A stretch of 64,000 nt of DNA, taken from assembly GCF_018596315.1 (NCBI RefSeq), contig NZ_JAHEAG010000012.1:113042-177041 (forward strand), read 5' to 3'. This document shows, one piece after another, positions 22,428 through 32,090 of this stretch. Each line of letters starts with the position of its first letter. The first letter of the stretch is position 1. The translations under genes and the position numbers were made by a program. The notes under the pieces are model-generated. The model did no database searches. It was not told the DNA's origin and saw only the letters and a list, made by a program, of their open reading frames with translations. This DNA is from Bradyrhizobium sp. SRL28 (GTDB lineage Bacteria; Pseudomonadota; Alphaproteobacteria; Rhizobiales; Xanthobacteraceae).

Positions 22428-24206
22428 ATGATGCGTCAACAAAACAGAACCGGGATGGAAGCCATGACCTCGACCCCCGACCTCGTGATCCGCGGCGGCA
22501 CCGTTGCCGATGGCAAGGGTAGCGAATTGTTCGAAGCCGATGTGGCTATCTCCGGCGGCCGCATCACCGAAGTCGGCAAGGTTGCCGCGAAGGGCGAGGA
22601 AGAGATCGACGCCAAAGGCAAACTGGTCGCACCCGGCTTTGTCGACGTTCACACCCATTATGATGGTCAGGTCACCTGGAGCCAGGACATCACGCCCTCG
22701 TCGCAGAACGGCGTCACGACCGCGATCATGGGCAATTGCGGCGTCGGCTTCGCGCCCTGCCGTCCGGCCGATCATTTCAGGCTGATACAATTGATGGAGG
22801 GCGTCGAGGATATTCCCGAGCCGGTCTTGAGCGCCGGCATTCCCTGGGCCTGGGAAAGTTTTCCGGATTACATGGAGTGGCTGTCGAAGCGGAGTTTCGA
22901 CATGGATGTCGGGGCGCAATTGCCGCATGCGGCGCTGCGCGTCTATGTGATGGGCGAGCGCGGTGCGCGCCGCGATCCCGCAACGCCTGAGGACAACAAG
23001 GCGATGGCGACGCTCGCCGGAGACGCCGTGCGATCAGGTGCGCTGGGCTTTTCGACCTCTCGCACCCTCAACCACCGCACCTCGACCGGCGATTACACGC
23101 CGACGCTGAAAGCGGGCGAAGATGAATTGACCGCGATTGCGGCTGCGATGCATGGCGTCGGCCGCAGCGTGCTGCAATTCGTGCTCGACCAAAGCACCGT
23201 TCATGAAGATCTGCCTATGATGCTCCGGGTCGCTGAAAGTACCAGATGCCCGATCTCGTTTTCCGTAGCCCAGGCCGACAAGGCGCCGCGGCGCTGGCGC
23301 CAGACGATGGACACCATCAATGAAGCCGCCGCCCGCGGCCTGTCGATCACGACACAGATTGCCGCGCGTCCTGTCGGGCTGCTGCTTGGGCTCGAATTGT
23401 CGCGCAACCCGTTTCAGACCCATCCGAGCTATCGCGCGATCGCCAAGCTGCCACTGGCTGAGCGGCTGACGCATTTGCACCGGCCCGAGGTGCGCGCCGC
23501 CATCCTGAGCGAGACGGCGACAGCGACCGACGATCCGCTGTTCTTCCGCCCGAACTACGACAAGATGCATCTGCTCGGTAATCCCCCTGACTACGAGCAA
23601 CCGCCGGAAAATGCGCTCGGCCCGCAGGCCCGCCGTCAGGGCCGACAGCCGGAAGAGCTCGCCTACGACGCGATGTTAACCGACGAGGGCCGCGGCATGC
23701 TCTATGTGCCGTTCCTCAATTATGCCGACGGCAATCTCGATGCCGTGCATGAGATGCTGCGCGAACCCAGCGCCGTGCCGGGATTGAGCGACGGCGGTGC
23801 GCATTGCGGCATCATCTGCGACGCCAGCTTCCCGACCTACCTCCTGACGCACTGGACCCGCGACCGCACCCGCGGCGAAAAGCTCTCCATTCCGTTCGTG
23901 GTGGCCGCGCAGTCGCGCAAGACCGCGCTCTCGGTCGGCCTGTACGATCGCGGCGTGATCGCGCCGGGCTTCAAGGCCGACGTCAATGTGATCGACTATG
24001 ATCGTCTGCATCTGCATCCGCCCAAGGTCCATTACGATTTGCCGGTCGGCGGCCGCCGCCTGATGCAGCAGGTCGATGGCTATGAGGCCACCATCGTCTC
24101 CGGCGTGGTGACGCAGCGCGGCGGCAAGGCCACCGGCGCGCGCCCGGGCAAACTGGTGCGCGGCACGCAGGGGACGAAGCCGCAGATGGATGCGGCGGCG
24201 AGCTAG
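22428..24206 (+). CDS. N-acyl-D-amino-acid deacylase-like amidohydrolase
   Basis: The 592-residue protein has the amidohydrolase start DLVIRGGTVADGKG, then the metal site VDVHTHYDGQVTW and the family motif MGNCGVGFAPCRP. Near the C-terminus are GLSDGGAHCGIICD and the reassembled beta-sandwich (GVIAPGFKADVNVIDYD). These are features of D-aminoacylase-like enzymes, which remove N-acyl groups from D-amino acids or act on related cyclic amides. The ATG at 22428 has a G-rich site upstream; ATGs at 22455 and 22464 are possible. The protein is about 100 residues longer than classical D-aminoacylase. It probably works with the MFS carrier just upstream. Confidence 0.82.
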   Translation: MMRQQNRTGMEAMTSTPDLVIRGGTVADGKGSELFEADVAISGGRITEVGKVAAKGEEEIDAKGKLVAPGFVDVHTHYDGQVTWSQDITPSSQNGVTTAIMGNCGVGFAPCRPADHFRLIQLMEGVEDIPEPVLSAGIPWAWESFPDYMEWLSKRSFDMDVGAQLPHAALRVYVMGERGARRDPATPEDNKAMATLAGDAVRSGALGFSTSRTLNHRTSTGDYTPTLKAGEDELTAIAAAMHGVGRSVLQFVLDQSTVHEDLPMMLRVAESTRCPISFSVAQADKAPRRWRQTMDTINEAAARGLSITTQIAARPVGLLLGLELSRNPFQTHPSYRAIAKLPLAERLTHLHRPEVRAAILSETATATDDPLFFRPNYDKMHLLGNPPDYEQPPENALGPQARRQGRQPEELAYDAMLTDEGRGMLYVPFLNYADGNLDAVHEMLREPSAVPGLSDGGAHCGIICDASFPTYLLTHWTRDRTRGEKLSIPFVVAAQSRKTALSVGLYDRGVIAPGFKADVNVIDYDRLHLHPPKVHYDLPVGGRRLMQQVDGYEATIVSGVVTQRGGKATGARPGKLVRGTQGTKPQMDAAAS

Positions 24207-24235
24207 CGAACACAGCCGGATTCAACAAACTCGGT

Positions 24236-24358
24236 GTCGTCCCTGCGAACGCAGGGACCCATAACCACCGATGTGAATTGTTTGACCGAGGCGTCTGCCA
24301 CATCGCCATAGTTCATAGGCCGCGGCGTATGGGTCCCTGCGTTCGCAGGGACGACGAG
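24236..24358. repeat. Dispersed palindromic repeat, family 2 (copy B)
   Basis: The same arms as the 12368-12489 copy (GTCGTCCCTGCGAACGCAGG and its inverse) flank a different ~65-base centre. It fills the junction between the convergent amidohydrolase and MFS genes. Confidence 0.85.
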
Positions 24359-24378
24359 AGAGTTGCTACTCCACCCCC

Positions 24379-25653
24379 TTACGCAAATTTCGGCTGCGCT
24401 GCTGCCTGCGCCACCAGCCTTGCACGTTCCGTATTCGGCCAGAGCAGCAGCAGTCCGAGCAGGCCCGACGCCGCCATGATCACGGCGTTGATGGTGAAGC
24501 CGGTCATATAACCGTCGAGCGGCACCGCCGCATTCTGGATCACGGCGCCCATCACGAACGGCGCGATCATGCCTGCCAGAGTATAGATCGCGCCGTAGAT
24601 CGCGATCACGGCGCCGCGCTGTCGCACCGGCGTGAATTCGCCAAGCATCGGCGGGCAGACCACATAGATCGAGCCGCAGAGTCCGGAACCGACCACGAGG
24701 AACGCGATCTGCCATCCCGCGCCGTTGACATACGGCAGAACCGCTAGGATCAGCCCGCCAACGATCAACGGCACTGAACCGAGTACGCCGCGTGCACCAC
24801 GTGTGGTGTAGCCGCGCGTCAGCATCACCTGCGAGATCCATCCGGTCAGCAGCACGATGGTGGCCCCAAACACCCAAGGCAGCACCGATACCCAACCCGC
24901 ATCCTTTTGCGAGAAGCCGAGCCCCTTGACGATGAACGGCGTGAACCAGGTCAACCCGAGCGACAGCGCCCAATAGGCGCCGAAGGTCGCGGCACAGCAG
25001 CCGATGAATGTTCGCGAGGTCAGGAGCTGGAAATAGGGAACGCGCGGATCGGCCGCGGCCATCGCGACCGTCTGCACCAGCGGTCCTTCCTTGCCCATCA
25101 CCAGCCACGCCACGACCCACATCAGACCGACCACGCCGAGCGCGCCGAAGGCGTAGTGCCAGCTATGATTGACGATGATCCAGTTCAGCGCCGGCACCGC
25201 CAGGATCACGCCGAATGCCGAGCCCTGCGAGAGAATGGCAGTCGGCAGCGTTCGCTTCTCGTCGGGAAACCACTTGTAGAGCGCGTGCGCCGCCACCGCG
25301 AAAGCCGGCCCCTCGCCGGCGCCGAGGATAATGCGGCAGATCAGCAGCGTGGTGAAACTGACGGTGCCAACCATCGGAAACTGCGCCACCGACCAGATTA
25401 CCGCCATCGCGAGCAACACCCAGCGTGTGTCGACGCGATTGACGATGAAGCCGACGACGATGGCCGAGATCGAGAACAGGAAGAAGAACGAGGAGCCGAG
25501 CAGGCCGAACTGTTCCGGAGAAAGCTTCATCTCGTCCATGATCGGGGCGCCGGCGAGGCCGACCACGATCTTGTCGGCAAAATTCACCAGCATGAACAGG
25601 AACAGCAGGAAGGTGATTTTCCAGGCGCCCTTCGGCGTCGGTTGCACGGTCAT
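24379..25653 (-). CDS. MFS transporter (anion:cation symporter-like)
   Basis: The 424-residue protein has about twelve membrane segments. The first helix pattern FMLVNFADKIVVGLAGAPIM, the segment GFIVNRVDTRWVLL at the helix 2-3 loop and RIILGAGEGPAFAVAAHALY resemble the ACS family, which carries organic acids such as glucarate, phthalate or pantothenate. No metabolic gene on the same strand is attached, so the substrate is unknown. It starts 262 bp from the divergent att-like operon; that gap holds no recognisable gene. Confidence 0.83.
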   Translation of the reverse strand: MTVQPTPKGAWKITFLLFLFMLVNFADKIVVGLAGAPIMDEMKLSPEQFGLLGSSFFFLFSISAIVVGFIVNRVDTRWVLLAMAVIWSVAQFPMVGTVSFTTLLICRIILGAGEGPAFAVAAHALYKWFPDEKRTLPTAILSQGSAFGVILAVPALNWIIVNHSWHYAFGALGVVGLMWVVAWLVMGKEGPLVQTVAMAAADPRVPYFQLLTSRTFIGCCAATFGAYWALSLGLTWFTPFIVKGLGFSQKDAGWVSVLPWVFGATIVLLTGWISQVMLTRGYTTRGARGVLGSVPLIVGGLILAVLPYVNGAGWQIAFLVVGSGLCGSIYVVCPPMLGEFTPVRQRGAVIAIYGAIYTLAGMIAPFVMGAVIQNAAVPLDGYMTGFTINAVIMAASGLLGLLLLWPNTERARLVAQAAAQPKFA

Positions 25654-25915
25654 GGCTGGTTTCCCCGTCTATCCTTGCTGGCTCTGTAAAGATCGGCCGG
25701 TTCCAATGCTACAAGGGGCGTCGCGGGCAAGGCAACCGGGATTTTCCCGCGAGCGCCCGCTCCGCAACTGCCGGCTGCGGCGGCGGGCGCGCGCCACAAC
25801 CGGATCACGATCACGTCGCGGCGCGATTGAGGCCGTGATCAGGAGCGCCCGCCCTGATATGTTGCATGCCATCACGACAGGGGATTTTCATGGTCAGATC
25901 GGTCCATCGTCGCGC

Positions 25916-26590
25916 ATGACCAACGGTAATCCCAACGTGCTTCACGTCGCCGGCCTGACCAAGAGCTACCGCACGGCCGGCGAACAGGTCGCGGTGCTGC
26001 GCGGGGTGAACCTGACGGTCGCCGCGGGCGAGAGCGTCGCGCTGACGGGTGAATCCGGCAGCGGCAAGAGCACGCTCTTGCACCTGATCGCAGGCCTCGA
26101 TGCCGCCGATGGCGGCGAGATCAGGCTGGCCGACGCGCCGGTTTCCGACCTCAGCGATGCCAGGCGCGCGGAATTGCGTCGCGACCGGCTCGGCCTGGTG
26201 TTTCAGCAATTCAACCTGATTCCGAGTCTCACGGTGGAAGACAACCTCGTCTTCCAGTCGCGCATTGCCGGCCGTCACGACGCGGCCTGGCACCGCGAAC
26301 TGGTGGAGCGCCTCGGGCTCGGCAATTTCCTCAAACGCTATCCCGAGCAGTTGTCCGGCGGCCAGCAACAACGCGTCGCGATCGGCCGGGCACTGGCCGT
26401 AAAGCCGCTGCTGCTGCTGGCAGACGAGCCGACCGGCAATCTCGACGAGGACACCGCGGACGAGGTGCTGGCGCTGGCGCGCGATCTGGTGACGCGCAGC
26501 GGCTGCGGTTTTCTGATGGTGACCCACAGCGCAAGACTGGCCGCCACGCTCGACCGGCAGGTCAACCTGCATGCCGGGGTGATCGCGTGA
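25916..26590 (+). CDS. ABC transporter ATPase, LolD/MacB/AttE type
   Basis: The 224-residue ATPase starts at 25916. Walker A is LTGESGSGKSTLLHLIAG, the Q-loop reads LVFQQFNLIPSLTVEDN, the signature is LSGGQQQRVAIGRALAV, and Walker B is LLLLADEPTGNLDE. That combination marks the MacB/LolD/FtsE branch, whose permeases do not form classical import channels. The stop overlaps the permease start (GTGA). With the next two genes it matches the attE-F-G-H arrangement known from Agrobacterium and Vibrio. Confidence 0.9.
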   Translation: MTNGNPNVLHVAGLTKSYRTAGEQVAVLRGVNLTVAAGESVALTGESGSGKSTLLHLIAGLDAADGGEIRLADAPVSDLSDARRAELRRDRLGLVFQQFNLIPSLTVEDNLVFQSRIAGRHDAAWHRELVERLGLGNFLKRYPEQLSGGQQQRVAIGRALAVKPLLLLADEPTGNLDEDTADEVLALARDLVTRSGCGFLMVTHSARLAATLDRQVNLHAGVIA

Positions 26591-29049
26591 AGCGCGCGCT
26601 GTGGACGCTGGCCGTATTGCTGAGCCATTGGCGGCGGCACCCGATGCAGCTTGCGACCTTGCTGATCGGATTGATCTCGGCGACCGCGCTGTGGAGCGGC
26701 GTGCAGGCGCTCAATCAGCAGGCACGCAGCTCCTACGATCGCGCCGCCGCCACTTTTGGCGGGACGCGCACCGCCATGCTGGTCGCCCGCAGCGGCGCAA
26801 GCTTTCCGCAACAACTCTTCGTCGACCTGCGCCGCGCCGGCTGGCCGGTCTCGCCGGTGCTCGAAGGCCGGATCCAGATTGAGGGACGGTCGTTCCGGCT
26901 ATTGGGCATCGAACCGGTGACGCTGCCCGCCGAAGTCGGCAACGCGCCCACAGTTGGCAAAGCCGATCTGCAATCCTTCATGACGCCGCCGGGCGCAATG
27001 CTGGTGGCGCCGGAAACGCTTTCCGATCTCAAACTCGCGGAGGGCGCCCGCCCAGAGGCCAATGGCGGCGCATTGCTGCCGCCACTTCGCGTGCAGCCGA
27101 ACCTGGTGCCCGGCGTGTTGGTCGTCGACATCGGCATCGCGCAGAGCCTCTTGAAAATGCCGGATCAGCTCTCGCGCCTTTTGATCGGCAAGACGGCGGG
27201 CAGGCACGCGCCACTTGAAAGCATTGCCGGTGATGTATTGCGCCTGGTCGAGCCTGACGCGGAGACCGACCTCGAACGCCTCACCGACAGTTTTCACCTG
27301 AACCTGACCGCGTTCGGCTTTTTGTCATTCTTTGTTGGCCTGTTCATCGTAAATTCGGCGATCGGGCTTGCCTTCGAACAACGGCTGCCGGTGCTGCGCA
27401 CCTTGCGCGCCTGCGGCGTCTCGGCGCGGATGCTCAACGCCGTGCTGGTGCTTGAGCTGGTGTCGCTGGCGCTGATCGCGGGGCTGATGGGTCTCGTGTG
27501 CGGTTACTTCATCGCCGATGCCCTGCTGCCCGACGTCGCCGCTTCGCTACGCGGGCTCTATGGCGCGCAGATTCCGGGACATCTGACGCTCAAGCCGCAA
27601 TGGTGGTTCGCCGGCGTCGCCATCAGCGTTCTCGGCGCGCTTGCGGCCGCCGCCGCCAGCCTGACCAAGGCGCTGCGGCTGCCGCTGCTCGCCACCGCCC
27701 AGCCTTTCGCCTGGCAACAGGCACAGCGCCGCTGGTTGACCTATCAGAGCGCGCTTGCGCTCGCAGCGTTCGCCGCCGCGGCGTGTTTTCTCCGGTTCGG
27801 CGATTCCCTGATTTCGGGCTTTGCCGTGCTCGCGGCGTTGATGCTCGGCGCGGCGCTGATCCTGCCGATGTTTCTGGAATTCATGCTGTCGCTTGGTCAG
27901 CGCTATGCGCGAGCTCCGGTCAGCGTCTGGTTCTGGGCCGACAGCCGTCAGCAGCTATCCGGGCTGTCGCTCGCCCTGATGGCGCTGTTGCTCGCACTAT
28001 CAGTCAATGTCGGTGTCTCCACCATGGTCGAGAGTTTCAGCCGCACGTTTTTGGTCTGGCTCGACGGGCGGCTGGCGGCGGACGTCTATGTCAACGCCGC
28101 GAACGACGCCCAGGCCGACGAGATCAGGGCGTGGCTGCGCGAACGTCCCGAGGTCGAGGCGGTGCTGCCCGGGGCCCGCGCCGATACGCAATTGGCGGGC
28201 GCGCCGATCGAGGTGCTGGGCCTGCCCGATCACGCCACCTATCGCGATAACTGGCCGCTGCTGCAGTCGACCGAGAATGCCTGGATCAAGCTTCGTCCGG
28301 GCAATGCGGCCCTCGTCAGCGAGCAACTGGCGCGGCGCCTGCACCTCTCCGTCGGCGACCGCATCGAGGTGCCCGCGTCAGGCGGAAACTGGCCGCTCGA
28401 CGTGGTCGGCATCTACGCCGATTACGGTAACCCCAAGGGCCAGATCGCGGTGAACTTCGCCGCGCTGACGCGGCGCTTTCCGGAAATCCCGCTGACGCGC
28501 ATGGGATTGCGGGTCGCGCCGGACAAAATTCCAACCCTGATCTCGGCGCTGCAGGAAAAGTTCGCGCTTGGCGACCGCAATGTCGCCGATCAGGCGACGA
28601 TGAAGGCGGAATCGACGCGGATCTTCAACCGCACCTTTGCGGTGACCGCCGCGCTGAATGCCTTCACGCTCGGCGTCGCCGGCGTCGCGCTGTTGACGAG
28701 CCTGCTGACGCTTGCCAATTCCCGGCTGCCGCAACTGGCGCCGCTATGGGCAATGGGCATCACGCGGCGGCGGCTCGCGGTCATCGAGCTTCTCAAGACG
28801 ATGTCGGTGGCGCTGATCACCACCATCTTCGCGCTTCCGCTCGGTCTGCTGGTCGCGTGGTGCCTGCTCGCGATCGTCAACGTCAAGGCGTTCGGCTGGC
28901 GGTTGCCGTTTCACGTCTTCCCGACGCAATTGCTGTGGCTCACAGGCGTCGCGATGGCGGCCGCCCTTGCGGCGGCCGCGCTGCCCGTCATCAGGCTGGC
29001 GCGCATGCAGCCGGCGAGCCTGATCAGGATCTTCGCCAATGAAAGGTAG
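26587..29049 (+). CDS. FtsX-type ABC permease with two FtsX domains (AttFG-like fusion)
   Basis: The 820-residue protein starts at GTG overlapping the ATPase stop. An N-terminal helix (MQLATLLIGLISATALWSGV) leads into a large periplasmic domain, then three helices around residues 240-340 (GFLSFFVGLFIVNSAIGLAF). A middle helix pair and a second periplasmic domain follow (about 490-690), then three C-terminal helices (about 690-810). Two FtsX units in one chain suggest a fusion of AttF- and AttG-like permeases. Such proteins use ATP to drive extracytoplasmic work, for example lipoprotein or lipid release. It overlaps the next gene by 11 bases. Confidence 0.87.
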   Translation: MKRALWTLAVLLSHWRRHPMQLATLLIGLISATALWSGVQALNQQARSSYDRAAATFGGTRTAMLVARSGASFPQQLFVDLRRAGWPVSPVLEGRIQIEGRSFRLLGIEPVTLPAEVGNAPTVGKADLQSFMTPPGAMLVAPETLSDLKLAEGARPEANGGALLPPLRVQPNLVPGVLVVDIGIAQSLLKMPDQLSRLLIGKTAGRHAPLESIAGDVLRLVEPDAETDLERLTDSFHLNLTAFGFLSFFVGLFIVNSAIGLAFEQRLPVLRTLRACGVSARMLNAVLVLELVSLALIAGLMGLVCGYFIADALLPDVAASLRGLYGAQIPGHLTLKPQWWFAGVAISVLGALAAAAASLTKALRLPLLATAQPFAWQQAQRRWLTYQSALALAAFAAAACFLRFGDSLISGFAVLAALMLGAALILPMFLEFMLSLGQRYARAPVSVWFWADSRQQLSGLSLALMALLLALSVNVGVSTMVESFSRTFLVWLDGRLAADVYVNAANDAQADEIRAWLRERPEVEAVLPGARADTQLAGAPIEVLGLPDHATYRDNWPLLQSTENAWIKLRPGNAALVSEQLARRLHLSVGDRIEVPASGGNWPLDVVGIYADYGNPKGQIAVNFAALTRRFPEIPLTRMGLRVAPDKIPTLISALQEKFALGDRNVADQATMKAESTRIFNRTFAVTAALNAFTLGVAGVALLTSLLTLANSRLPQLAPLWAMGITRRRLAVIELLKTMSVALITTIFALPLGLLVAWCLLAIVNVKAFGWRLPFHVFPTQLLWLTGVAMAAALAAAALPVIRLARMQPASLIRIFANER

Positions 29050-30124
29050 CGGCCCGATCACCCGCCGCGGCTTCATCGGCGGCACGCTCCTCGCAGGCTT
29101 CGGCGGCAAGGCGTTCGCGCAGGGTTTTGCCGGGCTTGGTGAAAGCGCGGATGGATTTGCGTCGGTCGTGCCCGGCAGGACATTCGCATTTCCCGCCGAC
29201 CACGGGCCGCATCCGGAATTCCGTATCGAGTGGTGGTATGTGACGGCTAATCTCGCTGATGCCAATGGCGTTGCCTACGGCGCGCAATGGACGCTGTTTC
29301 GGCAGGCGATCGCGGCGGGCGGACCGCAGGAGGGCTGGGCCAACCAGCAGATATGGATGGGCCATGCCGCCGTCACGCGCGCCGATACCCATCGCGTCAG
29401 CCAGACGTTTGCGCGCGGCGGCGTTGGCCAGGCCGGCGTCGACGCAAAGCCGTTTCATGCCTGGATCGATTCCTGGGAGATGCGCGGGCTCGATCCGGTG
29501 AACGACGACAATATCGCGCCTCTTCAGCTGAAAGCATCCGGCTCAGACTTCAGCTACGCGCTGCGCCTCGGCGCGGAGCGTCCGCTGGTCCTGCAGGGCG
29601 ACGGCGGCTACAGCCGCAAATCGCTGCGCGAGCAGGCTTCTTACTACTACAGCCAGCCGCATTATAAGGCGACGGGCATCCTGACCATCGACGACAAGGC
29701 CGTCGATGTCACCGGAATGGCCTGGCTCGATCGCGAGTGGAGCAGCCAGCCGCTCGCCTCCGATCAAAGCGGATGGGACTGGCTCTCGCTGCATTTCAAT
29801 TCCGGCGACAAATTGATGCTGTACCGGATGCGCCAGACCGACGGCCAGCACTACGGCTCCGGCAAATGGATCGCACCCGACGGCAAGACCGAACTGCTCG
29901 CCTCCGCCGACATCACGATGACGCCGCTGGCCTTCACCGAGATCGAGAAACGAAAGATCCCGACGACCTGGCGTATCGCCATTCCGAGAAGAGCGCTGTC
30001 GATCGAATGCACGCCGCTCAACGCCCGAAGCTGGATGGGGACGAGCTTTCCCTATTGGGAAGGCCCGATCAGCTTTGCCGGCAGCCATGCCGGGCTGGGC
30101 TATCTGGAAATGACGGGTTATTAG
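29039..30124 (+). CDS. AttH/CrtC-family lipocalin-like protein, Tat-exported
   Basis: The 361-residue protein begins with a Tat-type signal (TRRGFIGGTLLAGFGGKAFA). It continues with the AttH/CrtC signature HPEFRIEWWYVTANL, and later FHAWIDSWEMRG, a SQPHYKATGIL strand, and MAWLDREWSSQPL. The fold is two linked lipocalin-like barrels. CrtC hydrates carotenoids; AttH relatives travel with attEFG-type ABC systems, and their ligand is not established. There is no lipobox, so this version is probably soluble in the periplasm. It overlaps the permease gene by 11 bases, so the three products should be made together. Confidence 0.85.
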   Translation: MKGSGPITRRGFIGGTLLAGFGGKAFAQGFAGLGESADGFASVVPGRTFAFPADHGPHPEFRIEWWYVTANLADANGVAYGAQWTLFRQAIAAGGPQEGWANQQIWMGHAAVTRADTHRVSQTFARGGVGQAGVDAKPFHAWIDSWEMRGLDPVNDDNIAPLQLKASGSDFSYALRLGAERPLVLQGDGGYSRKSLREQASYYYSQPHYKATGILTIDDKAVDVTGMAWLDREWSSQPLASDQSGWDWLSLHFNSGDKLMLYRMRQTDGQHYGSGKWIAPDGKTELLASADITMTPLAFTEIEKRKIPTTWRIAIPRRALSIECTPLNARSWMGTSFPYWEGPISFAGSHAGLGYLEMTGY

Positions 30125-30153
30125 AGCGCTGCATCAAGAGGGGAAATTCTGCG

Positions 30154-30546
30154 ATGTATCACTTCACTGCGCTCGTCACCTTGCTGGCGGTCCTGGTCTA
30201 CTTCTATTCGTCAATTCTGGTATCGCGGGCGCGCGGCAAATTCGGCGTCAAGCTGCCGGCCATTTCGGGCAATCCGGATTTCGAGCGCGTGTTTCGCGCG
30301 CAGATGAACACGCTGGAATGGTTGCCGATCTTCCTGCCGTCGCTGTGGCTGTTTGCGATCTATATCGGCGATGGCATCGCGGCCGGGATCGGGCTGGTCT
30401 GGGTGATCGGTCGCATTCTCTACGTGCTCGGCTATGCCAGGGCGGTCAAAGACCGCGGCCCGGGCTTTGCGATCCAGGCGCTGGCGGCGATCGCGCTGTG
30501 GATCGGCGCGTTCGGCGCCATCGTGTGGCGGCTGGTGCAGGCGTAA
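30154..30546 (+). CDS. MAPEG-family membrane protein
   Basis: The 130-residue protein has four hydrophobic helices. The MAPEG hallmark lies between helices 1 and 2: FERVFRAQMNTLEWLPIFLP, with the Arg, Gln, Asn and Glu expected for the glutathione-binding loop. MAPEG members are glutathione transferases/peroxidases or eicosanoid enzymes; bacterial substrates are mostly unknown. A GAGGGGAA lies 10 bases before the ATG. It follows the AttH-like gene by 29 bp and is probably the fourth gene of that operon. Confidence 0.87.
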   Translation: MYHFTALVTLLAVLVYFYSSILVSRARGKFGVKLPAISGNPDFERVFRAQMNTLEWLPIFLPSLWLFAIYIGDGIAAGIGLVWVIGRILYVLGYARAVKDRGPGFAIQALAAIALWIGAFGAIVWRLVQA

Positions 30547-30572
30547 GGAGAACGACGCGAACTCTATCCCCA

Positions 30573-30620
30573 CGTCGTCCCTGCCTGGTGCGCAATTGCG
30601 CACGGGCGCAGGGACCCATA
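30573..30620. repeat. Dispersed repeat, family 2, short variant with central palindrome
   Basis: CGTCGTCCCTGC begins as in the other family-2 copies, and GCAGGGACCCAT closes it. The centre is a perfect 16-bp palindrome, GTGCGCAATTGCGCAC (30588-30603). It is a half-length element in the junction of two convergent genes. Confidence 0.75.
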
Positions 30621-30670
30621 CCGCGTGATCCCTCGGTGAGGCGCAGTAGCTGACGCTCTGCGCTAGACTC

Positions 30671-30763
30671 GTAGGGTGGGCAGAGGAGCGAAGCGACGTG
30701 CCCACCATCCATCAGCGAACGAGCTGCGAGATGGTGGGCACGCTTCGCTTTGCCCAGCTACGG
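30671..30763. repeat. Dispersed palindromic repeat, family 3 (copy B)
   Basis: GTAGGGTGGGCAGAGGAGCG at the left and the inverted CGCTTTGCCCAGCTAC at the right; inner arms CGTGCCCACCAT / ATGGTGGGCACG. It lies 4 bp from the stop of the convergent binding-protein gene. Confidence 0.85.
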
Positions 30764-30767
30764 CTTT

Positions 30768-31961
30768 TTACTTCACCAGCGGGCAGCCGGAATCCTTCGC
30801 CGCCGGAAACGCCTTGTCGCCGGGGACCACGGCGAGCTGCTTGTAGTAATCCCACGGCTTCTTCGATTCCGACGGCTTCTTGACCTCGAACAGGTAGAGG
30901 TCGTGCACCATGCGGCCGTTTTCCAGCACCTTGCCGCCCTGCGCGAAGTCGTCGTCCACCGGAAGCTCTTTCAGCTTCCTGGCGACCGCCTCGGTGTCCT
31001 TCGTGCCTGCCGCCTTGACCGCCTTCAGATATTGCAGCGTCGCCGAATAGGTGCCGGCCTGGATCATGTTCGGCATGCGGCCGGTACGCTTGAAGAAACG
31101 TTCGGCGAGGTTGCGGCTCTTGGGGTCGCGGTCCCAGTAATAACCTTCGGTCAGCACCAGGCCTTGCGCGGCCTCGAGCCCGAGGCCGTGCACTTCGGCG
31201 AGCGTCAGCAGCAGGCCGGCGAGCTTCTGACCGCTCTTGACGATGCCGAATTCCGCCGCCTGCTTGATCGAGTTTGTGGTGTCGAGGCCGGCATTGGCGA
31301 GCCCGATGATCTTGGCTTTCGAACTCTGCGCCTGTAACAGGAATGACGAAAAGTCCGACGAGTTCAGGGGAATGCGGACCGCGCCGAGCACCTTGCCACC
31401 CTTGGCTTTTACGAAATCGCCGGTGTCCTTTTCGAGCGCATAACCGAAGGCGTAGTCGGCGGTCATGAAGAACCAGCTATCGCCGCCGGCTTCCACCAAC
31501 GAGCCGCCCGTGCCGAACGCGAGCGCATGCGTATCGTAGGCCCAATGGAATCCGTAGGGCTGACAGGCGTCGCCGGTGAGGCGCGACGTCGCAGCGCCCA
31601 CGACGATGTCGATTTTCTTCTTCTCCTTCGAAAGCTCGTGAATCGCGAGCGCGACCGAAGAGGTCGTCAGTTCGGTGATCATGTCGACGCCTTCGACGTC
31701 GTACCAGCGCCGCGCAATGGCGCTACCGAGATCCGGCTTGTTCTGGTGGTCGGCGGAGACGATTTCGATCTTGTGGCCGAGCACCTCACCACCGAAATCC
31801 TCGATTGCCATCTTGGCAGCCTCGAACGACCATTTGCCGCCATAGTCAGCGTAGACCCCGGACTGATCGTTCAGAATACCGATCTTGACGCCCTGCGCCG
31901 ATGCCGGCGCGGCGAGCAGGAGACCACCCACCGCAACGGCGGCTAACAATCCCGACTTCAT
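30768..31961 (-). CDS. LivK-type ABC transporter substrate-binding protein
   Basis: From the ATG at 31959-31961, preceded by CGGGAG, the protein is 397 residues. A Sec signal (LLAAVAVGGLLLAAPASAQG) leads into the type I binding-protein fold: VKIGILNDQSGVYADYGG, then IVSADHQNKPDLGSAIARRW, then WFFMTADYAFGYALEKDT. The family binds branched-chain amino acids, amides, urea or aromatic acids. No LivHMGF genes adjoin it, so it either feeds a transporter encoded elsewhere or is an orphan receptor. Confidence 0.87.
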   Translation of the reverse strand: MKSGLLAAVAVGGLLLAAPASAQGVKIGILNDQSGVYADYGGKWSFEAAKMAIEDFGGEVLGHKIEIVSADHQNKPDLGSAIARRWYDVEGVDMITELTTSSVALAIHELSKEKKKIDIVVGAATSRLTGDACQPYGFHWAYDTHALAFGTGGSLVEAGGDSWFFMTADYAFGYALEKDTGDFVKAKGGKVLGAVRIPLNSSDFSSFLLQAQSSKAKIIGLANAGLDTTNSIKQAAEFGIVKSGQKLAGLLLTLAEVHGLGLEAAQGLVLTEGYYWDRDPKSRNLAERFFKRTGRMPNMIQAGTYSATLQYLKAVKAAGTKDTEAVARKLKELPVDDDFAQGGKVLENGRMVHDLYLFEVKKPSESKKPWDYYKQLAVVPGDKAFPAAKDSGCPLVK

Positions 31962-32090
31962 TTTTTTCTCCCGGAATTTTTTGTCAGAGGAACCTGGCAA
32001 CACTATTCAATAACCCCGCCACTTCCCATCCATTTCGGATCAGCCAAAAGTATGGGGAACTTGCGAAACGCAGCGCTGCAACACCTTCTC

